Assembly: GCF_000463155.2 (NCBI RefSeq) | Contig: NZ_AWFZ01000028.1 | Coordinates: forward strand, 646,665-702,427 | Direction of reading: 5' to 3' | Source: Siccibacter turicensis LMG 23730 | Lineage (GTDB): Bacteria; Pseudomonadota; Gammaproteobacteria; Enterobacterales; Enterobacteriaceae | Length of the DNA: 55,763 nt | Part shown: piece after piece, positions 9,761 to 19,947 of the stretch | Layout: each line of letters opens with the position of its first letter | Numbering within the stretch: position 1 is the stretch's first letter | The notes under the pieces: model-generated | The model's input: only the letters and a program-made list of their open reading frames with translations | What the model was told of the DNA's origin: nothing | Databases searched by the model: none | Translations under genes and position numbers: made by a program

Positions 9761-10681
9761 TTATTTGTACCTGATAGCGGGGTTAATGGCGGCGTAGAGC
9801 ACGTCGACCACTAAGTTGATAAGAATAAACTCCAGCGAAAACAGCAGCACTTCCGCCTGAATCACCGGATAATCGCGCATTTCCACCGAGGCAACCAACA
9901 GGCGGCCCAGTCCCGGCCAGTTAAACACCTGTTCGACAATGATCGAGCCGCCCAGCAGAAAACCGAACTGCAGCCCCATCATGGTCACCACCGGGATCAT
10001 CGCGTTGCGCAGGCCGTGTTTCAGGATCACCCAGCGTTCGCTTAGCCCTTTTGCCCGCGCGGTGCGCATGTAGTCTTCGTTGAGCACCTCGACAAACGAG
10101 GCGCGGGTAAAGCGCGCCATCACCGCCGCCACGCCGGCCCCGAGGGTCAGCGACGGCAGGATGTAGTGTTGCCAGCTGTCGGCCCCCACCGTCGGCAGCC
10201 AGCCAAGCTGCACGGAAAAGACCTGCATCAGCAGCATTCCCAGGGCAAACGCCGGGAATGAGATACCGGTTACCGCCACGGTCATGCTCAGCCGATCCGG
10301 CCAACGATTGCGCCACACGGCGGCCACGATGCCGGTCGCCAGCCCGAACAGCATCGCCCACGCCATGCTGGTCAGCGTCAGCCACAGCGTCGGCATAAAG
10401 CGGCTGGCGATCTCCTCCGCTACGGGGCGGCGCGACACCATCGAGATGCCAAAATCCCCCTGCACCACATGCGAAATGTAGTGCCAGAACTGGTACCACA
10501 GCGGCTGGTCCAGCCCCAGCTGCTGACGCACCAGGGCGATCACCTCGGCGTCCGCCTCCGGCCCGGCAATCAGCCGCGCCGGATCGCCGGGCAGCAGATG
10601 AACAAATAAAAATACCAGCACCATGACGATGAACAGGGTCGGTATCAGCCCCAGCAGGCGTTTTATGACGTAATTAACCAT
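9761..10681 (-). CDS. gsiC: Glutathione ABC transporter permease GsiC
   Basis: 306-residue inner-membrane permease of the DppB class, forming the transport channel with GsiD. The N-terminal helix followed by a periplasmic loop with the [11 protein letters not shown] segment is typical of DppB/OppB proteins. The coupling loop reads [21 protein letters not shown] 217-base gap with hairpins separates it from gsiB, while gsiD follows at once, so GsiC and GsiD are probably made at lower levels than the binding protein. Confidence 0.96.
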   Translation of the reverse strand: MVNYVIKRLLGLIPTLFIVMVLVFLFVHLLPGDPARLIAGPEADAEVIALVRQQLGLDQPLWYQFWHYISHVVQGDFGISMVSRRPVAEEIASRFMPTLWLTLTSMAWAMLFGLATGIVAAVWRNRWPDRLSMTVAVTGISFPAFALGMLLMQVFSVQLGWLPTVGADSWQHYILPSLTLGAGVAAVMARFTRASFVEVLNEDYMRTARAKGLSERWVILKHGLRNAMIPVVTMMGLQFGFLLGGSIIVEQVFNWPGLGRLLVASVEMRDYPVIQAEVLLFSLEFILINLVVDVLYAAINPAIRYK

Positions 10682-10898
10682 GCAAATCCTTCATTTCTAC
10701 GCCTCTATCAGGTTAGTGAGTGGCCTGCACCCGGCCCTCTCAGGACTGAGAGGGGAAAACCTGGCTCCATGTTCTGTTGTTACCGCACAAGCACGATCGC
10801 GCCTTCAGCCCTGACGGCGAAGGCGCGCCCTTCTTCGTTCGTTACGTCGGCGGCGTTCCCCGCTCCCCGGCAACAGGCGGGGAGACAGAAACCGACCG
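10682..10898 (-). promoter_or_regulatory. Hairpin-containing gsiB-gsiC intercistronic region
   Basis: Two clear stems lie between the binding-protein gene and the permease genes: GCGCCTTC / GAAGGCGC (10799-10806, 10819-10826) and CCCCGC / GCGGGG (10858-10863, 10877-10882). Neither has a strong U-tract on the minus strand. Such stems after a binding-protein gene commonly stabilise its mRNA or reduce read-through; that role is inferred here. Confidence 0.5.
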
Positions 10899-12443
10899 CT
10901 ACTGCAGGTCCGCATCCTCAAAGCTGAACCCGGTATCCGGCATCACGTAGAACCCGGTCAGGTTCTTACTGTGGGCAGAAACCAGCTTCTCCACCACCAG
11001 CGGTGCCCACGGCGCCTCTTTCCAGATGGTGTCCTGGGCATCCTTGTAGAGCGTCGCTTTCTGGTCGCTGTTGGTGGTTTTCAGCGCCTCGGCCAGATCC
11101 TTATCCACCTGCGGATTGCTGTAGAACGCGGTATTAAACAGCGTCGGCGGCCAGTTTTGTGAAGCGAACAGCGGGGAGAGCGCCCAGTCGGCTTCCCCGG
11201 TGGAGGCCGTCCAGCCGGTGTAGAACATTCTGACGCCGCTCTCTTTCTGCCCTTTGCCCTCCACTTCCGCCGCGCGCTGGCCAGCATCCATCGCCGTGAT
11301 CTTAACCTTGATACCCACCTGCGCCAGCTGCTGCTGGGTAAACTGCAGCACTTTCTGGGCCGTACTGTGGTTGTGGGATGACCAGAGCGTTGTGCTGAAG
11401 CCGTTCGGATAGCCTGCCTCTTTCAACAGCTCGCGCGCTTTCGCCGGATCGTAAGGCCACGGCTGGTAACGTTGGGCGTACTCAATAGCAGGCGGCAACA
11501 CGCCGGTCGCCGGGGTGGCGAAGCCGGAGAACGCCACCTTCACCAGCGCCTGACGGTTGATGGCGTAGTTGACCGCCTCGCGCACCTTCGGATTATCAAA
11601 CGGCTTCTGGGTGACGTTCATGCTGATGTAGCGCTGCATGATCGACGGGCTGGCGACCAGCGCCAGCTTGCTGTTTTTCTCCAGCCGCGGCGCCTGCTCG
11701 TACGGGATCGGATAGGCAAAGTTCGCTTCGCCGGTTTGCAGCATCGCCGCACGGGTGTTGTTATCCACCACCGGGCGCCAGGTGATGCCATCCAGCTTCG
11801 GCAGCCCTTTCTGCCAGTAGCCGTCAAACTTCTTCACCTTCACGAAGTCGGTCTGATTCCAGGTCACCAGCTGATAGGGGCCGGTTCCCACCGGGTGGAA
11901 ACCAATCTGTTTGCCCTGCTCTTTCAGCGCCTTCGGCGAGATCATCGCCGTCGCCGGGTGGGCAAGAATGTTGATGAACGCCGAGAACGGCTGCTTCAGC
12001 ACGATGTTCACCGTGTGATCGTCCACCACCTCGGTTTTGCTGATGTTTTTGTAGAGGTTGTAGCGTTTGAGATGGTTCTCCGGGTTGCTGGCGCGATCGA
12101 GGTTCACCTTGACCGCCTGCGCATTAAAGTCGGTTCCATCCTGGAATTTCACCCCTTTGCGCAGGGCGATGGTCCAGGTCAGCCCGTCATCAGAAACCTT
12201 ATAACTCTCCGCCAGCACGTTTTTGAGCTTCATCTCTTTATCAAGCCCGAACAGCCCCTGATAGAAGGATTTGGCCACCGCCTGCGACAGGGTGTCGTTG
12301 GCATCATAGGGGTCGAGGGTGGTGAAGTTGGACGCCACCGCGACGACGATATCTTTCGCGGCCAGCGCAGGCGTGGCGCACAGCATCGCCGCGACGCCCA
12401 GACCCAGCGCTGCCGCCAGCGTATGCCCGTTGGGTTGTTTCAT
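10899..12443 (-). CDS. gsiB: Glutathione-binding periplasmic protein GsiB
   Basis: 514-residue solute-binding protein of the DppA/OppA family (SBP_bac_5) that delivers glutathione to GsiCD. A Sec signal peptide ends near residue 28 (ATPALA). The mature start [30 protein letters not shown] and the C-terminus [11 protein letters not shown] match E. coli GsiB closely. I chose the ATG at 12443, preceded by AAGGAG; the open frame to 12473 adds ten charged residues before the signal peptide and lacks its own ribosome site. It lies 33 bases downstream of gsiA. Confidence 0.96.
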   Translation of the reverse strand: MKQPNGHTLAAALGLGVAAMLCATPALAAKDIVVAVASNFTTLDPYDANDTLSQAVAKSFYQGLFGLDKEMKLKNVLAESYKVSDDGLTWTIALRKGVKFQDGTDFNAQAVKVNLDRASNPENHLKRYNLYKNISKTEVVDDHTVNIVLKQPFSAFINILAHPATAMISPKALKEQGKQIGFHPVGTGPYQLVTWNQTDFVKVKKFDGYWQKGLPKLDGITWRPVVDNNTRAAMLQTGEANFAYPIPYEQAPRLEKNSKLALVASPSIMQRYISMNVTQKPFDNPKVREAVNYAINRQALVKVAFSGFATPATGVLPPAIEYAQRYQPWPYDPAKARELLKEAGYPNGFSTTLWSSHNHSTAQKVLQFTQQQLAQVGIKVKITAMDAGQRAAEVEGKGQKESGVRMFYTGWTASTGEADWALSPLFASQNWPPTLFNTAFYSNPQVDKDLAEALKTTNSDQKATLYKDAQDTIWKEAPWAPLVVEKLVSAHSKNLTGFYVMPDTGFSFEDADLQ

Positions 12444-12476
12444 TGTGTTCTCCTTATTATCCCTGCCTGTCATGTT

Positions 12477-14342
12477 TTAATAGGGGCCTGGTCGTAACCC
12501 GACAGGATGCCGCGCCACGAAATGACCGGGGCCAACGGCAACCAGCGGGGAGACCTCGGGTTCGTCGCCGATCTTTCGCGTAGCGCTTGGGATCTCATCG
12601 GAAAGCAGTACCGGTTTGCTGCGCGGGTGCGACGGATCGGCCACCGGCACAGCCGCCATCAGTTTGCGGGTGTAGGGATGCTGAGGATGTTCAAACACCG
12701 CCTGACGTGGGCCAATCTCCACAATTTGCCCAAGATACATCACCGCGACGCGGTGGCTGATGCGCTCCACCACCGCCATATCGTGCGAAATAAACAGAAA
12801 CGCGATGCCGAACTCCTGCTGCAGGTCGAGCAGCAGGTTGATGATCTGGGCGCGAATCGACACGTCCAGCGCCGACACCGATTCGTCGGCAATCACTACC
12901 TGCGGATTGAGCGCCAGCGCTCTGGCAATGCAGATGCGCTGCCGCTGCCCGCCGGAAAACTCGTGCGGATAGCGCCAGGCGTGCTCGGGCTTCAGCCCGA
13001 CGCGCTCCAGCAGCCAGGCGACGCGCCGCTTTGCACTGGCCTCATCCAGCACGCCATGCACCAGCAGCGGCTCCATAATCGAATAGCCGACCGTCAGGCG
13101 CGGGTCGAGCGACGCCCAGGGATCCTGAAAAATAAACTGAATATCCCGGCGCACCGCCTGCATCCGCGTGCTGCCGAGGGTATCAATGCGTTGCCCTTTG
13201 AAGGTGATGCTGCCGCCCTGGATATCCACCAGCCGCAGCAGCGAGCGCCCGATGGTGGATTTCCCACAGCCGGACTCGCCCACCAGCGACAGCGTCTCAC
13301 CCGGCCAGAGATCGAAGCTCACTTTCTCCACGGCGTGCACTTCGCTGGTGACGCGGTTGAGAATGCCGCTGCGCACCGGGTAGCGGGTCACCAGATCGCG
13401 CACTTCCAGGATCGGCCCGCCGTCGTCCACCACCGTGTTGCGGCTCGGTGCGCGCAGCGTCTCTTCTGCCCCCGCCACCGGGAACTTGCGCGGCGCGGAG
13501 GTGCCTTTCATCGCACCCAGCCTTGGGACAGCAGCCAGCAGCGAGCGGGTATAGGGGTGCTGCGGCGCGGCGAATATCTCGTTCACCGAGCCGGTTTCCA
13601 CCGCTTCGCCCTGGTACATCACCAGCACGCGATCCGCCATATCCGCCACTACGCCCATGTCGTGGGTGATAAAAATCACCCCCATCGCCATCTCTTTTTG
13701 CAGCACGCGAATGAGGTGCAGGATCTGCGCCTGGATGGTGACATCCAGCGCGGTGGTCGGCTCATCGGCAATCAGCACCGCCGGACGGCACGAGAGCGCC
13801 ATCGCGATCATAATGCGCTGGCGCATCCCGCCGGAGAGCTGATGGGGAAACTGGGACAGGATCGCCTGCGACTCGGGAATGCGCACCAGATCGAGCATCC
13901 GCTTCGCCTCTTTCATCGCCGCGTCGCGATTCAGCCCCTGGTGCAGGCGAATCGACTCGGCGATCTGCTCCCCGACCGGAAACACCGGGTTGAGGGAGGT
14001 CATCGGCTCCTGGAAAATCATCGCCATATCGGCGCCGCGCACGTCGCGCATCTGTTTGCGCGTGAGCGTGCGCAGGTCAACGATGTGACCGGTGCGCCGA
14101 CGCAGCAGCATCGCCTCGCTGGACACCTCGCCGCCGGACTGCTCAAGCAGACGCATCAGCGACAGGGCGGTCACGGACTTTCCCGACCCCGACTCACCGA
14201 CGATAGCCAGCGTCTCCCCACGGTTGAGCGTGAACGACACCCCGCGTACCGCCTCGGTTATCTGCGCATCGTGCCGGAAGCGCACCGCGAGATCGCGCAC
14301 GTTCAACACCTGTTCCTGGGGTAATTCCTGTGGTTCTGGCAC
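12477..14342 (-). CDS. gsiA: Glutathione ABC transporter ATPase GsiA (two nucleotide-binding domains)
   Basis: 621-residue fused ATPase that powers glutathione import. Domain 1 has Walker A GESGSGKS (about 49-56), signature LSGGMRQR and Walker B VLIADEP. Domain 2 has Walker A GESGCGKS, signature FSGGQRQR and Walker B VVIADES. After each domain an HPYTR oligopeptide-transporter tail is present, which gives this family its length. In domain 2 the usual Asp-Glu-Pro/Ala after Walker B reads DESV, a mild variation. It starts nine bases after iaaA, so iaaA-gsiABCD form one transcription unit. Confidence 0.96.
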   Translation of the reverse strand: MPEPQELPQEQVLNVRDLAVRFRHDAQITEAVRGVSFTLNRGETLAIVGESGSGKSVTALSLMRLLEQSGGEVSSEAMLLRRRTGHIVDLRTLTRKQMRDVRGADMAMIFQEPMTSLNPVFPVGEQIAESIRLHQGLNRDAAMKEAKRMLDLVRIPESQAILSQFPHQLSGGMRQRIMIAMALSCRPAVLIADEPTTALDVTIQAQILHLIRVLQKEMAMGVIFITHDMGVVADMADRVLVMYQGEAVETGSVNEIFAAPQHPYTRSLLAAVPRLGAMKGTSAPRKFPVAGAEETLRAPSRNTVVDDGGPILEVRDLVTRYPVRSGILNRVTSEVHAVEKVSFDLWPGETLSLVGESGCGKSTIGRSLLRLVDIQGGSITFKGQRIDTLGSTRMQAVRRDIQFIFQDPWASLDPRLTVGYSIMEPLLVHGVLDEASAKRRVAWLLERVGLKPEHAWRYPHEFSGGQRQRICIARALALNPQVVIADESVSALDVSIRAQIINLLLDLQQEFGIAFLFISHDMAVVERISHRVAVMYLGQIVEIGPRQAVFEHPQHPYTRKLMAAVPVADPSHPRSKPVLLSDEIPSATRKIGDEPEVSPLVAVGPGHFVARHPVGLRPGPY

Positions 14343-14351
14343 CCGAACTCC

Positions 14352-15290
14352 TTATTCCTGATAAATACCGACGTTGGGCGCGTCGCCCACATAGCCATAA
14401 CCACGATACATGCCTTCACAGTTGAAAGGCAGTGCGACGTTCCCCTCCCGGTCGATGGCGATAACGCCGCCGCTGCCGCCCAGCGCCGGAATTTTGTCCA
14501 TCACCACCCCGGCACAGGCCTCATGAAGGCTCATGCCGCCATACTCCATCAGCGCGGCGATGTCATAGGCCGCAAGGGTGCGCATAAACACTTCCCCGCT
14601 GCCGGTGCAGGAGACCGCCACGTTGGCGTTATTGGCATAGCAGCCCGCGCCCGGTAGCGGGCTGTCGCCCACCCGCCCCGGCAGCTTATTGGTCATGCCG
14701 CCGGTTGAGGTCGCCGCGGCAAGGTTACCCTGTAGATCGAGCGCCACAGCACCGACGGTTCCGAATTTGCGGTCAGGATCGAGCGGCGCGTCGTGATCCA
14801 GCACAATATCGTCACCCGCCTGGGCGCGCTGAAGCTGCGCCAGCCGCTCCGGGGTGGAAAACAGCGCCGGGTCGACCAGCGGCATCCCCTGAGAGGCGAC
14901 AAACGCGTGCGCCCCCTCGCCCACCAGCAGCACGTGCGGGCTGGCGTCCAGCACCAGACGCGCCGCCAGCACCGGATTTTCAATACGGCTCACGCCCGCG
15001 ACCGCCCCGGCCTTGAGGGTGTAGCCGTCCATCACGCAGGCATCCAGCTCGTGGGTGGCGTCGCGGGTAAACACCGCGCCTTTACCGGCGTTAAACAGCG
15101 GGCACTCCTCCAGCTGGCGTACCGCCTCGGTCACCGCGTCCAGCGCGCTGCCCCCTGCCGCCAGGATAGCCTGACCGGCCTCCACCACCGCCGACAGCGC
15201 CGCGATATACTGCTGCTCCAGCGCCGGACTCATCTGCGCCCGGCTTATCGCCCCGGCACCGCCATGAATGGCAATCACTGCTTTACCCAT
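14352..15290 (-). CDS. iaaA: Isoaspartyl peptidase / L-asparaginase IaaA
   Basis: 312-residue N-terminal-nucleophile hydrolase, made as a precursor that cleaves itself into two chains. It hydrolyses isoaspartyl dipeptides and has weak asparaginase activity. The cleavage and catalytic site is the KFGTVGAVALD segment, where the Thr of GTVG becomes the new N-terminus of the beta chain. The N-terminal IHGGAGAI motif is typical. Its place upstream of gsiABCD couples peptide breakdown with glutathione uptake, as in K-12. Confidence 0.95.
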   Translation of the reverse strand: MGKAVIAIHGGAGAISRAQMSPALEQQYIAALSAVVEAGQAILAAGGSALDAVTEAVRQLEECPLFNAGKGAVFTRDATHELDACVMDGYTLKAGAVAGVSRIENPVLAARLVLDASPHVLLVGEGAHAFVASQGMPLVDPALFSTPERLAQLQRAQAGDDIVLDHDAPLDPDRKFGTVGAVALDLQGNLAAATSTGGMTNKLPGRVGDSPLPGAGCYANNANVAVSCTGSGEVFMRTLAAYDIAALMEYGGMSLHEACAGVVMDKIPALGGSGGVIAIDREGNVALPFNCEGMYRGYGYVGDAPNVGIYQE

Positions 15291-15495
15291 CTTTTTTCAC
15301 CCGGTGTAGTGTGGCTTGCGGCGGTTTTTCTATAAATATCATTACCGTGACCGCTCTCTCATACGAATTTTGAATATAGAAAGATGTAAAAGTGCTGTAA
15401 AGCCGTTCCCGGCCGTACCGCTAAATCGGTACATGCAGCCTGGCCCCGTTTTCTGCCATAATGAGCGCTTTCGATCATCCCCGCTGGAGTATTTC

Positions 15496-16728
15496 ATGGA
15501 ACCGACCGCAGGCCTTATCTCCCTCGATACCGCCCTTGATAACATGCTGAACGGCCTTGCGCCGGTTAGCGGCCGCGAGACCCTGCCGCTGGTGCAGGCG
15601 TTCGGACGCACGCTGGCAGCAGACGTCGCCTCGCCGCTGAACGTGCCGGGGTTTGATAACGCGGCGATGGATGGCTATGCGGTGCGGGTTGACGAGGCGT
15701 CCTCAGGCGCGGCGCTGCCGGTGGCCGGTAAAGCCTTTGCCGGGCAGCCGTTTCACGGCGAATGGCCTGCCGGGAGCTGCATCCGCATCATGACCGGCGC
15801 CCCGGTGCCGGCGGGCTGCGAGGCCGTGGTGATGCAGGAGGAGACCGAGGTCACCGACGCCGGGGTGCGGTTTACCGCGCCGGTGCGTGCCGGGCAGAAC
15901 GTGCGCCGCTGCGGAGAAGACATCCGTGCCGGTGCCGTGGTCTTCAAAGCCGGGCAGACCCTGAGCGCGGCGGAGCTGCCGGTGCTGGCCTCGCTCGGCA
16001 TTGCCAACGTTGAGGTGGTGCGTCGCCTGCGCGTGGCGGTGTTCTCCACCGGTGACGAGCTGGTGCTGCCGGGTCAGCCGCTGGGTGACGGGCAGATCTA
16101 CGACACCAACCGTCTGGCGGTGCATGTGATGCTTGAACAGCTCGGCTGCGAGGTGATTAATCTTGGCATCATCCCTGACTCCCCCGATGCGCTGCGCGCT
16201 GCCTTTGTCGAGGCCGACCGTCAGGCGGACGTGGTGATTAGCTCCGGCGGCGTTTCGGTCGGGGAAGCCGACTACACCAAAACCATTCTGGAAGAGATGG
16301 GCAATATCCACTTCTGGAAGCTGGCCATCAAGCCGGGTAAACCCTTCGCCTTTGGCCGCCTGAAAAACAGCTGGTTCTGCGGCCTGCCGGGCAACCCGGT
16401 CTCCGCCGCCCTGACCTTCTATCAGCTGGTGCGTCCGCTGCTGGCGACCCTCAGCGGTGCGGTGGAGAAGCGTACCCCGGTGCGGCTGCGTGCCCGCGCC
16501 GCCACGCGCCTGAAAAAAGCCCCTGGCCGCCTCGATTTCCAGCGCGGCATTTTCCGTCAGGATGAAAACGGCGCGCTGGAGGTGACCACCACCGGCCATC
16601 AGGGCTCGCATATCTTCAGCTCCTTCAGCCAGGGCAACTGCTTTATCGTGCTGGAGCGCGAGCGCGGCAACGTGGAAGCCGGCGAGATGGTGGACATCGA
16701 GCCGTTCAACGCTCTGTTCGGAGGCTGA
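15496..16728 (+). CDS. moeA: Molybdopterin molybdenumtransferase MoeA
   Basis: 410-residue enzyme that inserts molybdate into adenylylated molybdopterin to form molybdenum cofactor. The order of motifs fits the MoeA fold: N-terminal [13 protein letters not shown] substrate segment, central MPT-binding domain with [22 protein letters not shown] and LPGNPVSA, and a C-terminal beta domain. I place the start at the ATG at 15496 after CTGGAG (15484-15489); the frame is open to 15316, but the upstream part contains the promoter-like sequence CATAAT and no family residues. moeB follows after one base. Confidence 0.96.
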   Translation: MEPTAGLISLDTALDNMLNGLAPVSGRETLPLVQAFGRTLAADVASPLNVPGFDNAAMDGYAVRVDEASSGAALPVAGKAFAGQPFHGEWPAGSCIRIMTGAPVPAGCEAVVMQEETEVTDAGVRFTAPVRAGQNVRRCGEDIRAGAVVFKAGQTLSAAELPVLASLGIANVEVVRRLRVAVFSTGDELVLPGQPLGDGQIYDTNRLAVHVMLEQLGCEVINLGIIPDSPDALRAAFVEADRQADVVISSGGVSVGEADYTKTILEEMGNIHFWKLAIKPGKPFAFGRLKNSWFCGLPGNPVSAALTFYQLVRPLLATLSGAVEKRTPVRLRARAATRLKKAPGRLDFQRGIFRQDENGALEVTTTGHQGSHIFSSFSQGNCFIVLERERGNVEAGEMVDIEPFNALFGG

Positions 16729-16729
16729 C

Positions 16730-17488
16730 ATGGAGCTGACCGACCAGGAGATGATGCGCTATAACCGCCAGATCGTGCTGCGCGGCTTTGACTTTGAGGG
16801 CCAGGAGGCGCTGAAAGGTGCGCGCGTGCTGGTGGTCGGTCTCGGCGGGCTGGGCTGTGCGGCGGCGAGCTATCTGGCGGCGGCGGGCGTCGGGGCGATG
16901 ACGCTGCTCGATTTCGACACCGTGTCGCTTTCCAACCTGCAACGACAGATCCTGCACAGCGACGCCACCGTCGGGCAGCCGAAAGTGGCCTCGGCAAAAG
17001 CGGCGTTGCAGGCGCTGAATCCATACTGCCAGTTGACCACGCTTGATACGCTGCTGGACGACGCGGCTATCGCCACGCTGGTGGCCGAGCACCATCTGGT
17101 GCTGGACTGCACCGACAACGTTGCGGTGCGCAATCAGCTCAACGCCGCCTGTTTTGGCGCGCGGGTGCCGCTGGTCTCGGGGGCGGCGATCCGCATGGAG
17201 GGGCAGATTACGGTGTTTACCTGGGCGGAGGACACCCCTTGCTACCGCTGCCTGAGCCGTCTGTTCGGCGACGGCACCTTAAGCTGCGTCGAAGCCGGCG
17301 TGATGGCGCCGCTGGTCGGGGTGATTGGTGCTTTGCAGGCTATGGAGGCCATCAAGCTTATCGCCCAGTACGGTACGCCGCCCGCCGGAAAAATCGTGAT
17401 GTACGACGCCATGACCTGTCAGTTCCGGGAGATGACGCTGCCGCGCAATCCGCAGTGCGATATCTGCGGCGATGCGCATACCGCCTGA
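16730..17488 (+). CDS. moeB: Molybdopterin-synthase adenylyltransferase MoeB
   Basis: 252-residue E1-like enzyme that adenylates the C-terminal glycine of MoaD so that molybdopterin synthase can be recharged with sulfur. The nucleotide-binding loop GLGGLG is at 37-42. Zinc ligands are Cys171 and Cys174 (CYRC) with Cys243 and Cys246 (CDIC). It follows moeA by one base, so the two are one operon. In K-12 the next genes are fsaA, ybiY and ybiW; here these are absent and ybiV follows after about 220 bases. Confidence 0.96.
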   Translation: MELTDQEMMRYNRQIVLRGFDFEGQEALKGARVLVVGLGGLGCAAASYLAAAGVGAMTLLDFDTVSLSNLQRQILHSDATVGQPKVASAKAALQALNPYCQLTTLDTLLDDAAIATLVAEHHLVLDCTDNVAVRNQLNAACFGARVPLVSGAAIRMEGQITVFTWAEDTPCYRCLSRLFGDGTLSCVEAGVMAPLVGVIGALQAMEAIKLIAQYGTPPAGKIVMYDAMTCQFREMTLPRNPQCDICGDAHTA

Positions 17489-17500
17489 TAATAACCCGTC

Positions 17501-17602
17501 GTGACCCGCCGCTGTTTATTTCTGCCGCTCTGGTTTCTATTTTTTCTAAGGATTAGCCTGGCGGCGGGAAATAGCGCGCATTCGCTCACGCCTGATGCGT
17601 AG
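17501..17602 (+). other. Possible 33-codon ORF with a signal-peptide-like N-terminus
   Basis: A GTG-started frame in the moeB-ybiV gap encodes a positively charged start (MTRR), about 13 hydrophobic residues (LFLPLWFLFFL), an SLAAG-like cleavage pattern and a short tail to a TAG stop. No convincing ribosome site precedes it. It could be a small secreted or membrane peptide, a gene remnant, or chance in a non-coding gap. I do not recognise a family. Confidence 0.2.
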
Positions 17603-17711
17603 TTCCTTGTTTTTACTCAGATAAAAATCCTGAAGCCTGATTGCGCTTGTAATCGTAACGCTGCTAACTAGAATGTTTCGCACTGCCGTAAACCTTCCAG
17701 GAGTTCCAGGT

Positions 17712-18527
17712 ATGACTATTAAAGCTGTCGTCGTCGATATGGACGGAACCTTTCTTGACGACCACAAGCAGTATAACCGCGAGCGCTTTCTGCGCCTCTA
17801 CCAGCAGCTTAAGGCGCAGAATATCGAATTCGTGGTGGCCAGCGGAAACCAGTACTACCAGCTGATCTCCTTCTTCCCGACCCTGAAAGACGACATCTCC
17901 TTTGTTGCCGAAAACGGTGCCCTGGTGTACGAACACGGCCAGGAGATTTTCCACGGCGAACTGACCCGCAACGAAGCGCGTAAGGTGCTGGGCGAACTGA
18001 GCAAGGATCCCACCCTGAAGTTCGTGGCCTGTGGGCTGAAAAGCGCCTATATCATCGACAGCGCGCCCGCCGAACTGGTGGAGCTGATGTCAAAACACTA
18101 CCACCGCCTGGAGCGGGTAAAAGATTACCGCGACATCGACGACACGCTGTTTAAGTTCTCGCTCAACCTGAGCGACGAGGCGATCCCCGAGCTTATCGAC
18201 GTTCTGCATCAGAGCCTCGACGGCATCATGAAGCCGGTGACCAGCGGCTACGGGTTTGTCGATCTGATCATCCCCGGCCTGCACAAGGCCAGCGGTCTGG
18301 GTCGCCTGTTGCAGCGCTGGGGCATTTCACCTCAGGAATGTGTTGCCATCGGCGACAGCGCCAACGACGTCGAAATGCTGGAGCTGGTGAAGTGGTCCTT
18401 TGCCATGGGCAATGCCTCGCCGGTGGTGCGCCAGGCGGCGCGCTTCCAGACCGACAGCAACAATAACGAAGGCGCGCTCAATGTGATTGACGCCGTCCTC
18501 ACGCGCAGCGCGCCCTTCGACCAGTAA
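17712..18527 (+). CDS. ybiV: HAD-family sugar phosphatase YbiV (SupH)
   Basis: 271-residue cytosolic phosphatase of the haloacid dehalogenase superfamily, Cof/type IIB cap group. The E. coli enzyme acts on sugar phosphates such as ribose 5-phosphate and on FMN. The catalytic DxD is Asp9 and Asp11 (VDMDGTF); motif IV is [10 protein letters not shown] near the C-terminus. The ATG at 17712, after CCAGG, gives the family length; the upstream open frame to 17673 is not conserved. It stands alone between promoter-like AT-rich sequence and a terminator. Confidence 0.95.
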   Translation: MTIKAVVVDMDGTFLDDHKQYNRERFLRLYQQLKAQNIEFVVASGNQYYQLISFFPTLKDDISFVAENGALVYEHGQEIFHGELTRNEARKVLGELSKDPTLKFVACGLKSAYIIDSAPAELVELMSKHYHRLERVKDYRDIDDTLFKFSLNLSDEAIPELIDVLHQSLDGIMKPVTSGYGFVDLIIPGLHKASGLGRLLQRWGISPQECVAIGDSANDVEMLELVKWSFAMGNASPVVRQAARFQTDSNNNEGALNVIDAVLTRSAPFDQ

Positions 18528-18537
18528 TCCTCCTCAC

Positions 18538-18570
18538 GCCGGGGCATGCGCCTCGGCCTCTTCTTTCTTC
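18538..18570 (+). terminator. Probable terminator after ybiV
   Basis: GCCGGGGC (18538-18545), ATGC loop and GCCTCGGC (18550-18557) pair over eight positions with one G-U, followed by a T-rich stretch (CTCTTCTTTCTTC) eleven bases beyond the ybiV stop codon. Confidence 0.7.
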
Positions 18571-18677
18571 GATTTGTGCACTGATGCAGGTTTTTAAACT
18601 TGCATTAACCAACCATTAACTTAAATTGTCATGTGTAATCACAATTACTTTCGAATGAAAGTTACAGCGAGGTTGCC

Positions 18678-19943
18678 ATGCCCTTTACCTTCGAACACGC
18701 CACTCTGCCTGACGACCCGGCATCCGCTATCCGCCAGATGAAGCGGGAGCTGAGAGCCCATATCGGCGACGTTCAGGCGGTCTGGGACCGTCTCAGCGCA
18801 CGCCTTGCCACCCGCGTGGCGGAAATCCAGCAGCGCCAGGCTGCGGGCGATCCCATCTGGCCGGTGATCCCCTGGGAGCAGATAGCCAGCGGCAGCGTAA
18901 CCCCTGCCCAGATTGCCGACATCAAAAGGCACGGCTGTGCGGTCATCAAGGGCCACTTCCCGCGCGACGAGGCGCTGGCGTGGGACCAGTCGATGCTGGA
19001 CTACCTGGCGAAAAACGATTTCGATGCCCAGTACCGCGGGCCGGGAGACAGCTTCTTCGGATCGCTTGAGGCATCGCGCCCGGAAATCTACCCGATCTAC
19101 TGGTCCCGGGCGCAGATGGAAGCCCGGCAGAGCGACCGCATGGCGCGCGCGCAGTCCTTCCTGAACCGCCTCTGGACCTACCGCGACGGCGATACCCAGT
19201 GGTTCGACCCGGACGTCAGCGTGATCTATCCCGACCGCATCCGCCGTCGCCCGCCGGGCACCACCTCCAAAGGGCTTGGAGCACACACCGATTCCGGGGC
19301 GCTGGAGCGCTGGCTGCTTCCGGCCTATCAGCAGGTCTTCCGCCACGTGTTCAGCGGCGATATTGACCGCTACGACCCCTGGGATGCGGCGCACCGCACC
19401 GAGGTAGATGAATACCAGGTGGATAACACCACCAAATGCTCGGTGTTCCGTACCTTCCAGGGCTGGACCGCGCTGTCGGATATGCTGCCGGGTCAGGGGC
19501 TGCTGCACGTGATTCCCATCCCCGAGGCGATGGCGATGGTGCTGCTGCGTCCCCTGCTCGACGATGTGCCGGAAGAGGAGCTGTGCGGCGTTGCGCCCGG
19601 CCGCGTGCTGCCGATATCTGAAAAGTGGCATCCGCAGCTGATGGCGGCCCTGACCTCCATTCCGGCGCTGAACGCGGGCGATTCGGTGTGGTGGCACTGC
19701 GACGTGATACACGCCGTGGCGCCGGTGGAGGATCAGCAGGGCTGGGGGAACGTGATGTATATTCCCGCCGCACCGATGTGCCCTAAAAACCTGGCCTACG
19801 CCCATAAGGTGGCCCAGGCGCTGACCACCGGCCAGTCACCGGGGGATTTCCCGCGCGAGGATTACGAAGTGAGCTGGCAGGACCGCTTTACCCCGGCCGA
19901 CCTCAACCATAACGGGCGCCGCAGCCTCGGGCTGGAACGCTGA
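18678..19943 (+). CDS. ybiU: YbiU, DUF1479 protein with an Fe(II)-oxygenase-like HxD...H pattern
   Basis: 421 residues, the same length as E. coli YbiU, a conserved protein without an established function. The pattern His203-Thr-Asp205 (GLGAHTDSGALERW) and His345 (WWHCDVIHAVAP) matches the order and spacing of the iron-binding facial triad in double-stranded beta-helix oxygenases. Conserved RIRRRPPGTTSKG and FRTFQGWTALSDMLPGQG blocks surround it. The role as an oxygenase is inferred; the substrate is unknown. It converges with the LacI-type regulator gene with only four bases between the stop codons. Confidence 0.93.
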   Translation: MPFTFEHATLPDDPASAIRQMKRELRAHIGDVQAVWDRLSARLATRVAEIQQRQAAGDPIWPVIPWEQIASGSVTPAQIADIKRHGCAVIKGHFPRDEALAWDQSMLDYLAKNDFDAQYRGPGDSFFGSLEASRPEIYPIYWSRAQMEARQSDRMARAQSFLNRLWTYRDGDTQWFDPDVSVIYPDRIRRRPPGTTSKGLGAHTDSGALERWLLPAYQQVFRHVFSGDIDRYDPWDAAHRTEVDEYQVDNTTKCSVFRTFQGWTALSDMLPGQGLLHVIPIPEAMAMVLLRPLLDDVPEEELCGVAPGRVLPISEKWHPQLMAALTSIPALNAGDSVWWHCDVIHAVAPVEDQQGWGNVMYIPAAPMCPKNLAYAHKVAQALTTGQSPGDFPREDYEVSWQDRFTPADLNHNGRRSLGLER

Positions 19944-19947
19944 GCGG

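Noticed and set aside
12507-14324. Open frame of 605 codons on the plus strand
   Set aside because: Antisense to gsiA, low-complexity His/Arg-rich product, no ribosome site or family match.
15703-16731. Open frame of 342 codons on the minus strand
   Set aside because: Antisense to moeA, with His/Ala/Gly-biased composition and no domain.
18620-18677. CRP site before ybiU
   Set aside because: A TCACA half-site is present, but the partner has the wrong spacing (seven bases) and one mismatch.
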